A DNA stretch of 64,000 nucleotides. Source: Cryptomeria japonica. Taxonomy: Eukaryota; Streptophyta; Pinopsida; Cupressales; Cupressaceae. Location of the stretch: the NCBI RefSeq assembly GCF_030272615.1, contig NC_081410.1:192221619-192285618 (forward strand). The letters are read 5' to 3'. Below the pieces are notes generated by a model that saw only the letters and a list, made by a program, of their open reading frames with translations, was not told the DNA's origin and did not search any database. This document shows positions 11,462-21,803 of the stretch, in pieces. Each line of letters begins with the position of its first letter. Positions within the stretch are counted from its first letter, which is position 1. The translations under genes were made by a program, and so were the position numbers.

Positions 11462-13131
11462 TGTTTTCATTTGGCATAACTAATGCAAATAAGGTGTAAA
11501 TAAGGTGGTGATGGCTGAAACGATAGACATTTGTGATGAAGGATTTTGTGATTAGATGAAATGATTAGTTATTTGTGTTTCCATTAATGGGAATTGATGT
11601 CAAGTGGTGATTACTAATGTTCCTAATGTTTTGGATTATCTTCTGAGTGATTTGGTCTACCAGAGATATGGTTTACCGACAAAGAACAAAAGCCTGTGAA
11701 ATAGGACTTTAACTAGTAAAGCAGAGATGTGTTGGTTGAATTGGGTGATTGGTGATTTATGGTTTGAAATATAAGTTTTTATGATGGATTTGAGTATATG
11801 ACTGGAACTACATCCTATGATGTTTACCGGAAGGCATGTTTTGAATTTTTGATGAAGTTTTGCTAAGGTTTTAGTATGGTTTAAGGATTGGTGATGAAAT
11901 CACTCAATCGATAATGATTTTTGATATGGCAATGATTTATGGTGAGTCTACATGAAGGCGGTAACACAACACAACCCACATAAAAGAAACGATTGTTGTT
12001 TTGGCATGAATTAAGGAAGAATTTCTTGGAAAACAAAGAATTGCCTTGGAGAATGTTTTGAGGTTTTGACTTTGGTACAGATCGGATTTTTGCGATGTTT
12101 TATGATCAATCAACGATGTATATTGCATTGTAATTTGATGTAATGATCTGTATATTGATTAGATATGATCTCTTATGATTTATACTATAAATTCATGATA
12201 TAATTAGGGTTTATTGGTCGACCTAGTTGTGATGGATATTTAGGATGACACAGTTGATGTTTTATGTGTCGGTGGTCTTAGAAGAAGGAGTTGAGCCATC
12301 CAAGAGAAGATTGAACTCTTCCTGAGAGTTGTAGAGTGTAAGAGCCTGGATCTGATCTAGCAAGTTGAGAAGTGCAAGTAACAGATTACTTTCTCACTGT
12401 TGTTCCCTAACAGTTGTAGAAAATTAAATCTCTTAACCAGGTAGGTCCTAACAGGCATTAAATATTTAATTCCCCTAACAACAAAGCTCTCAACAGAGTG
12501 GTAAATCCTATCATGAGGTTGATCCTAATAGACCATCAAGCTCCTAATCGAGCTGCTAGGTAAATCCCTTAATCAGGTGACTCTTAACAGGGCATATTGT
12601 AAGCTCCTAATAGGGCATACTTCGAAAGAGTACAAATTTTAGTGGGTACCAACTCCCACCGTGGTTTTTCCCAAATTTGGGTTTCCACGTCAAAAATATT
12701 ATGGTGTTCATGTGTGGAATACTTTTCATGTGATAATATTGTTTATGTTTTATTTCATGCATTGTTTCTGATTACCGGTTATCTTAGTTTATCAGAGATT
12801 AATCAATGATTATTAGTACTGATAGGAATTGATATAAGAACTGTTAGATGATGATAATGAGTTGGTAAATGATCAAACAAATCTGATTTCTTGAGTGGTG
12901 GAAGAATTGATTGGTGTGGTGAATAATGTTATTAATGAGTTTGCATAAGTGGCAAATAAATGTTTTGATTTGATAAAGAGGTTTTCAGATCTGATAAGAG
13001 AGTCAGTTTGTTGGTTTGTATTAAATGATTTCAAATCTGTTATAAATTTGATTTTGGTTTAAAGTTATATATTGTGTTAATACTAATTCACCCCCCCTCT
13101 CAGTATTAATCGGATCCTCATAGAATTAACA
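11462..13131 (+). repeat. Element A 3' LTR, 1670 bp
   Basis: Begins TGTTTTCATTTGGC after the PPT and ends GAATTAACA. It contains a TATA-like run near 12180-12200, a cluster of degenerate CCTAACAGGG-type units (about 12400-12620), the shared block GTGGTTTTTCCC with GGGTTTCCACG (about 12660-12690), and the C-rich stem-loop at its end. The 5' LTR and left TSD are outside the window. Confidence 0.85.
13077..13109 (+). promoter_or_regulatory. U5-end stem-loop, element A LTR
   Basis: TTAATACT (13077-13084) and AGTATTAA (13102-13109) form a perfect 8-bp stem around a 17-nt loop with seven consecutive C, 22 bases before the LTR end. Confidence 0.65.
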
Positions 13132-13209
13132 GGTGTCTCCATATGTACATATAGATTCCAATAATATCGACTCTCATAAAATATTGCAATTGATTAACAA
13201 TGTAAATAT
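13132..13209 (+). pseudogene. Element E ORF, fragment 1
   Basis: A short stretch between the end of element A and the start of element B. Read from 13133 it is open for 26 codons without a stop, and it continues in the same frame in 28710-28870 once B is removed at its TSD (AATAT/AATAC). Product unrecognised; rich in Asn, Ile, Ser. The ORF continues upstream of A, outside the window. Confidence 0.6.
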
Positions 13210-14074
13210 TGTAGACACCTAAAATTAATATTTAATTAATTTAAGCTTGTCAACATTATTAATTGATTTAATTGTGTTATCCTTATTCCTCTTAGTGTTA
13301 ATTAAATCCAATTTAATTAATCCTGTCACCATTAATTAATTTATCAAATAAATTAATTATTCTCCTATTCTTCTAAACTGCCTCCAATAATTATTTCCTC
13401 TAAACCCACTCAATTTAGTAATTTTAATTAACATATTCATGTGATTCCTACAAATCACTTTTCCTAATCCCACTCAACCTAATTAATCCTTCTATAATCT
13501 CTCATAATCATGCTTATCATTATTTCTCCAATTTTAAATTCTCACTCATGTCACATCAACATTGAGTCTTTCAAAGAAATTCAAATTTATTTGAATCCCT
13601 CAATGCATCCTTATTTTAGAATTTTTATTTCCTCATTTTAAAATTCAAATTTCCTTTCTCCCCTTTTCTCAAGGAATTTTATATTCCTATTTATTTTCCC
13701 AAGGCATCATTGGGAAATGCCTTCCATCTTAAATCGGTTTTATCCCTCCATAAGCAAATAAATCTTGCCCCTTCATTGGCCTCCTCCAATCTATAAATTG
13801 GAGGATTATTCCCTCACAATGGATCCACTTTCTCCATAGCATTCTCATGCTACCAATTTCTCCTCTCTTCTTCCTTCAATCTTCCAATCCAAATCTGCAC
13901 ACCCATCAAGGACCAATCCACTCAAGTGAGGAAGGGGTACATTCTTCACTTCATAAAAGGTCTAATCCGAAGGAGAAGGCAAGATAGCAAGGTATAAGTG
14001 GTTTATTATATGTTTGAATGTTTTATTTGAATACTAACCATCTAATCTTATATTTGCCGATTTTCCCCTCTTCA
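13210..14074 (+). repeat. Element B 5' LTR, 865 bp
   Basis: Starts TGTAGACACCTAAAATTAAT and ends TTTCCCCTCTTCA. It is AT-rich with many TTAATTAA-like motifs. It lacks about 60 bp near 13890 that are present in the 3' LTR. Confidence 0.9.
13783..13804 (+). promoter_or_regulatory. Probable TATA box inside a perfect inverted repeat, element B LTR
   Basis: CCTCCAAT and ATTGGAGG flank CTATAA, giving an 8-bp inverted repeat centred on a TATA-type box. It is kept intact in the 3' LTR at 28376-28397. Promoter role is inferred. Confidence 0.5.
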
Positions 14075-14077
14075 TTT

Positions 14078-14097
14078 TGGCATGCTCGGTGGGACCC
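14078..14097 (+). promoter_or_regulatory. Candidate primer binding site of element B
   Basis: TGGCATGCTCGGTGGGACCC begins three bases after the LTR end. It starts with TGG as a PBS should (complement of tRNA CCA), but I cannot name the tRNA. It clearly differs from the Met-tRNA site of the copia elements. Confidence 0.45.
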
Positions 14098-16276
14098 ATG
14101 TCCCTAGAATTTAATCTTTTTTGGACTTTTTTGTGGGTTTTTCTCGTAGGTGTCCAAACAACACAAGCAACTGCAAACTAGCTCGATCGTCACATGATCA
14201 GCATGAGAGTCACCTACTTTAGTGCGTGCACACGCACTTTAGCATGTGGGATAGGAGTTTGAAATATTTAACCTGCCCTTTTGCAAGTCTACAAAATAGC
14301 ATGAGCGTCGTGGGAACATCGCAAGAACCATGGGAACAATGTGTCCCCCTGTAGCATCATCCTATTCCTTCTGCTCTCTTCCATTCTTCCATCTTATTTT
14401 TCTATTCCAGGATTAGTACTTGAAAACACACTAAAAAGGCTAAAAAACTTAAAAAATCAAAAAAATTATTTAGTTTTTGCATCTAACTAATTTTTTATTT
14501 TGAAACTATCACTTTAGTGCGAGTTCTTTGTGAATAGTGCAGGAACTCCAGCAGAATCCCACCCATTTTTTAATTTTCAAAATTTAAATTTTTTGGTTGT
14601 TCTAACCTGCTTCAGTGCGTGCACACGCGCTTCAGTGTTACCGCCATCAGAACAGTGTGTTCACCCTAGGTATATTCTGCATTTATTTTGATTTTGTCCT
14701 TCTTTGCATTTTCCATTTTTTCTTTTTGGACCCCCTTTACCGCATACGCAGGCATTTTATTGCTTATGCAAGCGCTTCAGTAGGGGTGTCTGCAGAACAA
14801 CGTTGTTCTGCAGAATTTTGTCTACTAATCATATTTTTGAGTTTTATAGGTCCTACCCGAGTAGTTAAAGACATAAAACAAAACTACTAATCTGATATTT
14901 TGCATGTTGCCTAAGCAAATCCAACCAAACATTGTTTTTTTCTTAATATTTTTATTCTAGGCACCTAGATTTAATTAGGGGTAAAAGAGCTCTTGTTGTT
15001 TGTGGTTGAGGAAAATATAGAAGTAGGAGAGTACGCACTTGTCTACATAGACAATCAGAAATCCTGACCCTCAAACCTTTTTCTTGTTTTCTTGCACATT
15101 TTTACGCTTAGTGGGCCTGCCCTCCCAATTTGCTTAGGCATTGGTGAGAGGGGAATGACCCAAGTGAGTAGATTGGACTTGAGCATTTCAACTCACTATA
15201 ATAAATAGGCCTCTTGAGACAAAAGTTTAGGAGGACAGAGCTATTTGAGAGTTCACTCTCATATTGGGCATCTTGTAGGGCGTTGAGGTCTTAATCACGC
15301 TTGTGTGACTACATCTTGCTTAGTACTTTGTAGGGCTATAGGCCTCAATTGCACTTGTGCAACTACAAGGAGTAGTCTTCAAACGGTAACCCATACTAAA
15401 AACCCTAGGAATAGAAGCCACCTAGTTCACCTCCAAAAGGTGGATAATCTTTGTGCAAGGGAGATAGTAACTCCCCCAAGAAACTTGCCATATCGTGCCC
15501 CCATTAACATTTGGAGTCAGCTAATACGACGTTGGGAATCCATTGTGTGAGACCTAATGACAGTATTCTGATTAGCTATTGGGTGTGTACCTGAGTCAGC
15601 AAGTAAATTTTTTCCTCCTCATCAAACTTCCTAGGATAACACCTTGTGTTTGGATTCTCTATGTGCGTAAGTGGCCAATGTGTATTAATTGCTTGATATC
15701 TCTTGCTAAGTCCATCATTCCTCCAACCAAGCAATACTCCCTCTTTCCAAATTCCATCTTGTCATCATCGAATCTTTAATCCATTTCTATCTATCCAAGT
15801 AATTCTCCAATCCCCAATCCACTTTCATCCATTCAAACAATCATCCTTCCTCAACCAATATCTATGTCCAAATCATTCATCTGACTTTGGGTAGCCTCCC
15901 CCTTTATTCTTCTACTCTTCCACAATCATTCTCCCTCTAATCCAATCAAATCTCCAAAATTCCAATCAATCAAATCAATCCATCTTTCTAATCTGGTTAT
16001 CTAATTCCTCATCAATCAATCATCCAATTCAATTCAATCTAATCCAATCCAATTTAATCAATCATCCAATCCAATTCAATCCAATCCAACCAAGTCCTAA
16101 TCTATGGACCAATCCAATCAAATCAAGTCCTAATCTAAGGACCAATCCAATCAAATCAAGTCCAATCCAAATCTAATCCATCCCATCATCATTCGAAGCC
16201 AAGTCCCCATCATCATTCGAAGCCAAGTCCTAATCCTCATATTCATCCAATTCCTATCTAATCCTTCATTCTCAAC
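14098..16276 (+). other. Element B leader, noncoding
   Basis: No long ORF. It holds two copies of a palindrome-like motif, AGTGCGTGCACACGC, at about 14220 and 14616, and a pair of related phrases around CTTGTGTGACTAC and CTTGTGCAACTAC (about 15295-15365). From about 15700 the plus strand becomes strongly C/A/T-biased with CCAATCC repeats leading into the ORF. Confidence 0.6.
15960..16235 (+). repeat. Low-complexity CCAATCCAAT tract with short tandem repeats
   Basis: Many tandem variants of CCAATC/AATTC, then about two copies of a 33-bp unit containing AAGTCCTAATCTA and GGACCAATCC (about 16090-16160), and two copies of a 23-bp unit CATCATCATTCGAAGCCAAG (about 16187-16230). Confidence 0.7.
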
Positions 16277-18136
16277 ATGGCTACCTAGAATTTCAAATCT
16301 TGGTATGAGCAGATGCTCATGGAAGTTCACGAACCACCTGAACCTTCCTACCAATTCAATCCCATAATCTCTCATCCACCTATCATACTATCATCCATCC
16401 CACCTCAACACATTGCACCTAATCTCAATCTATATCATATCTCTTATCCTTCCTCTACCTTTGACAAGGGAAATCCATCTTATTCCCCATCCATATCTCC
16501 ATATTATCCCTCATCCACATACCCCTCTAATACAATATGTATACCTTCATCTCCCCTCTCATCCATATCACAATCCCCATCCTTTTGCAACACATTCATT
16601 ACCTCTACTCCCCATCCAAATTCTTTACTCCATAGTCCTCCAATCATTAATCCTAATTCCCCAATCCATTATCCTAATCCTCCATCCAATCCCAATCCTC
16701 CATCTAATCCCAATCCTCCATCTAATCCTAATCCTCCATCTAATCCTAATCCTGCAAAATCTATATTATCCACATCCTCTAAGTCCATCATCCATAATCT
16801 TATCCAAGACATGATAGCAAAGGAGACAAAATCCCCACCTCAAAGAAAAGTTTTCAAATCTCCTCAAGTCCTCCATCCACCTCTATCACCTCCAAATCAA
16901 GATGAAAATCAATCCCCTATGCTTCATGATACCATCATCCCTCCATGCACCCAGATTGAAGCTCCCATATCCTCTTCCATCACAAAATCCCCACAACTCC
17001 AAAAATGCCAAAAGCTTGTTCCAAATCATGCTAGCATAAAATCCTCTCCATCTCATGGTGCATCTCCCTCCACTCCATTTAATGATTTCATCCCATCTAC
17101 TTCTTCTCATGATCATATGATTCCTTTATCCAACCCTCTCCCTCCATTGCATGATCCTCTTTCATCTCATGATCCAATCACCCCTCCCACTCCATCTCAT
17201 GATACCCTCCCTAGTCAAGATCAAAGAATCCCTTCATCTCCATGTCATGATCACAATCCATCTAAAGATGCTAATCTTCCTTCCACATCTCATCTTCCTT
17301 AAAATGGACTTACATCTTGTTTCTAAAATATGAAGGGTCCTCAAGTTAATGCTCAAGATGTTGGTACATCCTCTATTCCTCCTAAACCAAAAAATCCTTC
17401 ATGCAAATCAAAATCTTGTCATCCCCCATCATCCACATCCATTTTCAGACCCTATTTTCCAAAGCTAAATCCTCCATTCCTTCCATCCATTTTGGATCCT
17501 TGCGTCCCTCCATCCACCACTCCATCACCTCAAATAATCCCTAAGCAAGATCAACAAAGGCACAAATCATTGAATGCCTCTCAACACTCTCCTTCGATCA
17601 TCCCACCATGTATAAAATCCTTAAGTCATTCATTCTGATGCACCCATCCCAATGCCATTGGAAGCAATCTGGATGCCCAATCTAGAAAGCATAAAGCTTA
17701 AAATCCACAAAATTCAAAGGATCAACATGTCCCCTCAAAATGACATGCTCAAAAGAAAAATATAATCAGAAAATCAAAAACTATGTGGATTCCCAAACTA
17801 CTCAAAGAAGAAATGCATCCCAAAGTAAAATCAAAATTGGCATCCAAACTTGCTAATCCAAAAGCTCCATCCATTCATAAATCAAACACTCCTCCATCTT
17901 CAAAATCCATTTTGGGTCCTTATGTCCAAAAATCCATCACCCCAACTCCATCATCCCCCTCTTCTATTTTGGGTCCACATTTCCCAAAATCCACACTTTA
18001 TCCTCCATCTAATCCAAAATCCTCTTCTCCACTACTCCACCACCCTTCAAGTTGTGTGCCAATATTGATCTTCCACAAATTTTTCAAAACCCCATCCATT
18101 ATCCACCATCCATTTTTCACAATCCCATTTCATTAG
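16277..18136 (+). pseudogene. Element B ORF: Pro/Ser-rich low-complexity protein of unknown function
   Basis: One reading frame from the ATG at 16277 to 18136, about 620 codons, broken only by stops (TAG at 16286, then TAA near 17300 and 17323, TGA/TAA/TGA between 17636 and 17750) with no frameshift. The N-terminus (NFKSWYEQMLMEVHEPPEPS) could fold; the rest is dominated by Pro, Ser, His, Ile. It contains NPNPPS repeats and a recurring SILGPYVQKS / SILGPHFPKS motif at several places. No enzyme motif, zinc knuckle or membrane segment is evident. The retained frame suggests the protein was once selected. It may be a highly diverged Gag or a structural accessory; I do not recognise it. Confidence 0.6.
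16664..16752 (+). repeat. 18-bp tandem repeat inside element B ORF
   Basis: About five copies of AATCCTCCATCTAATCCC (with C/T variants), encoding the hexapeptide NPNPPS in tandem. The 18-bp period keeps the frame. Confidence 0.8.
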
Positions 18137-19982
18137 TCCAATCCTTTCCAAATCCCTATCTTCCATCCCATATCCATTTCATCTCCCCAATTATTGTTAC
18201 GAACATCTATGAGCATACCTACAGTTCAAATAAATACTAAGGGATGCTATCCATGGAGCTATATTCTAGAGTCCTCCCTTCCTCCTTCACTATCTTCCAT
18301 ATCCACTTATCCTCATCCAAAAATCCAAAAAAAATCCCCCCCAAAAAATCAAAAAAAGTAAAGAAAAATCATTTCATCCAATGGTGAAAACCTCTTCTTG
18401 TGGCACCTTGGGTAATTACCATGATGAAAAATTGGCAAAAAAGTGTCATGTGCAATTGCCTCCTCTTGCACTCTACACTTGGGGGCAAGCTACATCCATG
18501 CAATCCTCCCATCCATCTGCATCATATATAAGTCCATTCTCCTTTCCTATATTTGATCTTGACTATCCTATCCATAGTCTCCATCTCTTATCCCTCATCC
18601 TATCAAAATGAATCCTCCATTATTATTTTTTATCTTGATCATATAGAGGCAAAATAATGTATATTCATGCATTCTTTGGAGCATACAAGCCTTAATCCTC
18701 TACCATCCATATCCATTACATCCAAAATCCTCACATACTTAATTCCACTACCTCTATTGTGGGGCATTGCACTCCTTTGCAGAATAGTTGTTGGGTCTCC
18801 ATCACCCTACCCTCCATTCCTCCATATCCTATACATATCCATCCACTCAATCCATTTGTCTCCTATCCAAACAATATCTCCCTCCAACCATCCATCCATC
18901 CTTTTACCAATCCTTGGTTCCCCCTTGTCATTGGTTCCATTCAACCAAATCCTATCCAATCCTATCTCATCCAATAATATTCTCCATCTCTTCCAATTCA
19001 AATAATTAATCCCATCCCCAATCCATCCTACTCAATCATGCATCCCCTTTTTTTTCAATCGTATCTAATCATTTATCCTTCTTCCATCCTATCCAATCCA
19101 TCAAACTGAGATTTTCCCATCTACCTAAGCTCATACTGACTTGTACTTAATCCAACACCTTTTCTAATCGAATCCAAGTGGAAATCCTCTCATCTAGAGA
19201 CCTTCAACATCCAATTTGTCTTTTTTCATCCATCAATCTATCCATACCATTGGGATGAATCCTTCCCATGTCTAGCAGTTCATCCAAATCCATCACCTTC
19301 CCATAGGGATGCATCCTTCCCTAGTCCGACAGTTTATCCAAATCCATGTCCTACTCTTGCAAATAGATTTTATTTGGTCATGTGCATGTTGTTTGCATGC
19401 TTGATATTTTTTCTTTAATTTTCATCTTGTGTCCTAGGACTATACTTGTTCAGGAATGCCTTGATCATCCTATATCTTGGTATGTCTTGGCTAGTGTATA
19501 ATGGGGCATAGTTTTCATGGCATGGTGTGTTTGAAGGTTTTCCTTTCATGAACCAACAACCCTGCATTAGTGTTTATCAACACTTGCATAATTGTGTGCA
19601 AGGCATACCTATTTGACTAAGAGTCAGTCCATGCCTCAGATCTTCATATCATCCTGGTTCTTATAATAGTGGTGCCAACTATCCATGACAATATCAAACC
19701 TAGGATTTATCTTCATATTTGCTCAACAAGAAATCCCATCCATTTATCATTTATTCATCTCATATGTTCATTTATTCCCTTTTTTATCATCTTCATCCTT
19801 TCATAACCTATTCTTCTAATTCATTTTGAGAGCACACCCGTGTTCTTCGAACTTGCATGTCCTTTTGAGGGGGCATACAACTACTTCCTTGTCATCCTTC
19901 GTCCTCGTCATTCTTCCTCATCTCATGATTGGGGCATCATGCTATTAGTCCTTATCCTTTTCTTCCATTATTTTTTATTCTT
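18137..19982 (+). other. Element B 3' noncoding region
   Basis: C/T/A-rich, G-poor sequence with many CCATCC and CCAATCC runs. The several ORFs of 60-110 codons overlap each other in different frames, share the same composition and have no recognisable domain, so I regard them as by-products of base bias. No pol remnant is visible. Confidence 0.6.
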
Positions 19983-20029
19983 CTTTGATATAACATCATT
20001 TCACGATGCTATATCAAAGAGGGGCAAAA
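19983..20029 (+). promoter_or_regulatory. Element B PPT with upstream hairpin
   Basis: AAAGAGGGGCAAAA ends at the 3' LTR and is the likely PPT. CTTTGATATA (19983-19992) and TATATCAAAG (20010-20019) form a 10-bp perfect stem, with an inner CATC/GATG stem (19994-19997, 20005-20008). The 3' arm runs into the PPT. Confidence 0.65.
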
Positions 20030-20315
20030 TGCAGAGACCTAAAACTAATATTTAATTAATTTAAGCTTGTCAACATAATTAATTGATTTAATTATGTTAT
20101 CCTTATTCCTTTCAGTGTTAATTAAATCAATGTTAATTAATCCTATCACCATCAATTAATTTATCAAATAAATTAATTATTCCCCTATTCTTCTAAAGTC
20201 ACTCCAATTATTATTTCCTCTAAACCCACTCAGTTAATTAATTTTAATTAACCTATTCATGTGATTCCTACAAATAACTTTTCCTAATCCCACTCAACCT
20301 AATTAATCCTTCTAT
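20030..20315 (+). repeat. Element B 3' LTR, first part
   Basis: TGCAGAGACCTAAAACTAAT matches the 5' LTR start at 13210. Homology follows 13210-13495 to the TSD TCTAT (20311-20315), where element C is inserted. Confidence 0.9.
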
Positions 20316-21480
20316 TGATGAATACTAAGAGGGGGGGGGTGTATTAGTATATAGAAAAATACTGCACTTAAATAGTTAAACAGTCCAGAGACAGACCGGT
20401 TATCACACATGCAAACCAAAATGCAAATAAAGCATTCACCCACAGAAGCAATACAACCATAACACAAGATATTTGACGTGGAAACCCAAATGGGAAAAAC
20501 CACAGTGAGATGAAACTCACAAGTCACTATCTGCAGAATAGAACCTAGACCCGTTAAGGTCAGACCGGTTAAGGTCTTACAATGTTCTTCACTAGAACAG
20601 ATCCTATTAGGAATCTCAATCTCTGTTAGGAGATAAGTCCGATCAAGGACTACCTTGCTAGAGGATTTTAGATTCACAGAGGCGAACTACCTTGTTAGAG
20701 GATTTTAAAAAGGCTACTATGAGCCTACTCGATTAAGGGCAATAGACTTGTCAAAGAGGTGAGTAATCAACAAGTATCTGATCTATCAAATAGCATAGAT
20801 TGCTTGGTTAGATCCAGTATAGCTCATAGCTAATGCATTCCAACATTACTTTAGTCTTCTCTATCTCTCACTCTGTAACACCTCACAAAAATTGATCTTC
20901 TTAGATAAGATTGCTCTTACAAAAACTCATCAACCACCTTAAACCCTAGCAGCAACAAAAACCATTTTCAACTACAACCTAAAACCCTAGACATGATGTC
21001 CTTATGAAGGAATCTGATTTCATGTCAGTCCAATAGGATTACATTTCAATTTCCTAGGTTCAATGAATCTAGACATACTCAGTAACATGACATAAAAAGC
21101 ACCGCCAGTGTGTTGGCACCGTCAAACAATCGGTGGATTGGTAACTCATCACAAAATGCCGGTTGGTAACTCATCATAGAGTATTATCAGTTCATACAAA
21201 ATACCAGTTGTCGGTTTGTCAAAAATGAAGACTGGTAAGAATGTGTTATGCCACTTTGATCCCTCGTACTGCTTGAGATCCATGAACCATTTGGGGTCGA
21301 CATGCCGCTTCAAACCGGGAAACACATTCTGCAAAATCACCAATAGTCTAAAGACTATAATACAACATACCGGTTGGAACAAATGTCAGTTGAGCTCCAA
21401 CTCATTCATATAAATGAGATTTCAATACAAGTGTGTGTCCATCAATGACAATCACAACATAAACATCAAAAATGCCAACA
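20316..21480 (-). repeat. C 3' LTR (left on plus strand), 1165 bp
   Basis: TGATGAATACTAAG ... AATGCCAACA. It holds the block GTGGAAACCCAAATGGG (about 20479) and a cluster of CCTATTAGGA / CTGTTAGGAGAT / CCTTGCTAGAGG units (about 20530-20720). Confidence 0.93.
20322..20350 (-). promoter_or_regulatory. U5-end stem-loop, left LTR of C
   Basis: ATACTAA (20322-20328) and TTAGTAT (20344-20350) pair perfectly. The loop has nine G on the plus strand, so nine C in the transcript. The right LTR has eight. Confidence 0.62.
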
Positions 21481-21803
21481 ATCTCCCCCTTTGGCATTGA
21501 TGGCAACACTTAGGAAAATAAAATATTGACATCTAAGTGTTTTACAACAAAAGCATGCCATTAGCAAAATTGCTCCCCCTAAGCATATACACTATCCCTT
21601 TAAGAATACAATGTATAACAATTTGGCATACAGAGCATAAACATTGAGATATCAGAGAATATATCAAAGCATATAGCAAAATTTTAAATACCAGATACTT
21701 TTCTCCTATACTTCGCCCTTTGGAATACTTCTCCCCCTTTGCCAACAATGACAAAGTATAGCTGAACAACCCTGTTTCCATTTGATATTAAAATAATAAA
21801 AGT
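21481..21803 (-). promoter_or_regulatory. C 3' noncoding region with PPT and extra tracts
   Basis: PPT complement ATCTCCCCCTTTGG at 21481-21494. Further CTCCCCC motifs lie at about 21572 and 21731. CTTTGGCATTG (21489-21499) pairs with CAATGACAAAG (21746-21756), 10 of 11. Confidence 0.82.

Larger units (their letters stand above)
1..13131 (+). mobile_element. Element A: Ty1/copia retrotransposon, 3' part, interrupted by A1
   Basis: Only the 3' part lies in the window: integrase C-terminus and RT (1-1351), RT C-terminus and RNase H (10203-about 11176), a 3' noncoding region with PPTs and a 3' LTR (11462-13131). The integrase-RT-RNase H order defines Ty1/copia. The coding region is split by element A1, and the two halves join at the TSD GATAT (1347-1351 and 10198-10202). 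After the LTR end (TGTT...AACA) the sequence returns to the reading frame of element E, so A sits inside E. Lesions include many stop codons and a small frameshift near 225. Confidence 0.9.

Noticed and set aside
14078-14097. Naming a specific tRNA for the element B PBS
   Set aside because: The sequence starts with TGG but I cannot match it securely to a known tRNA 3' end without a search.
15960-16235. CCAATCC repeats as telomere-like sequence
   Set aside because: The unit does not match plant TTTAGGG/CCCTAAA, and it grades into the coding low-complexity region of B.
18667-19005. Several overlapping small ORFs in the B 3' region that look like membrane or signal peptides
   Set aside because: Composition effect of CCATCC/CCAATCC-rich DNA; frames overlap and share no domain.
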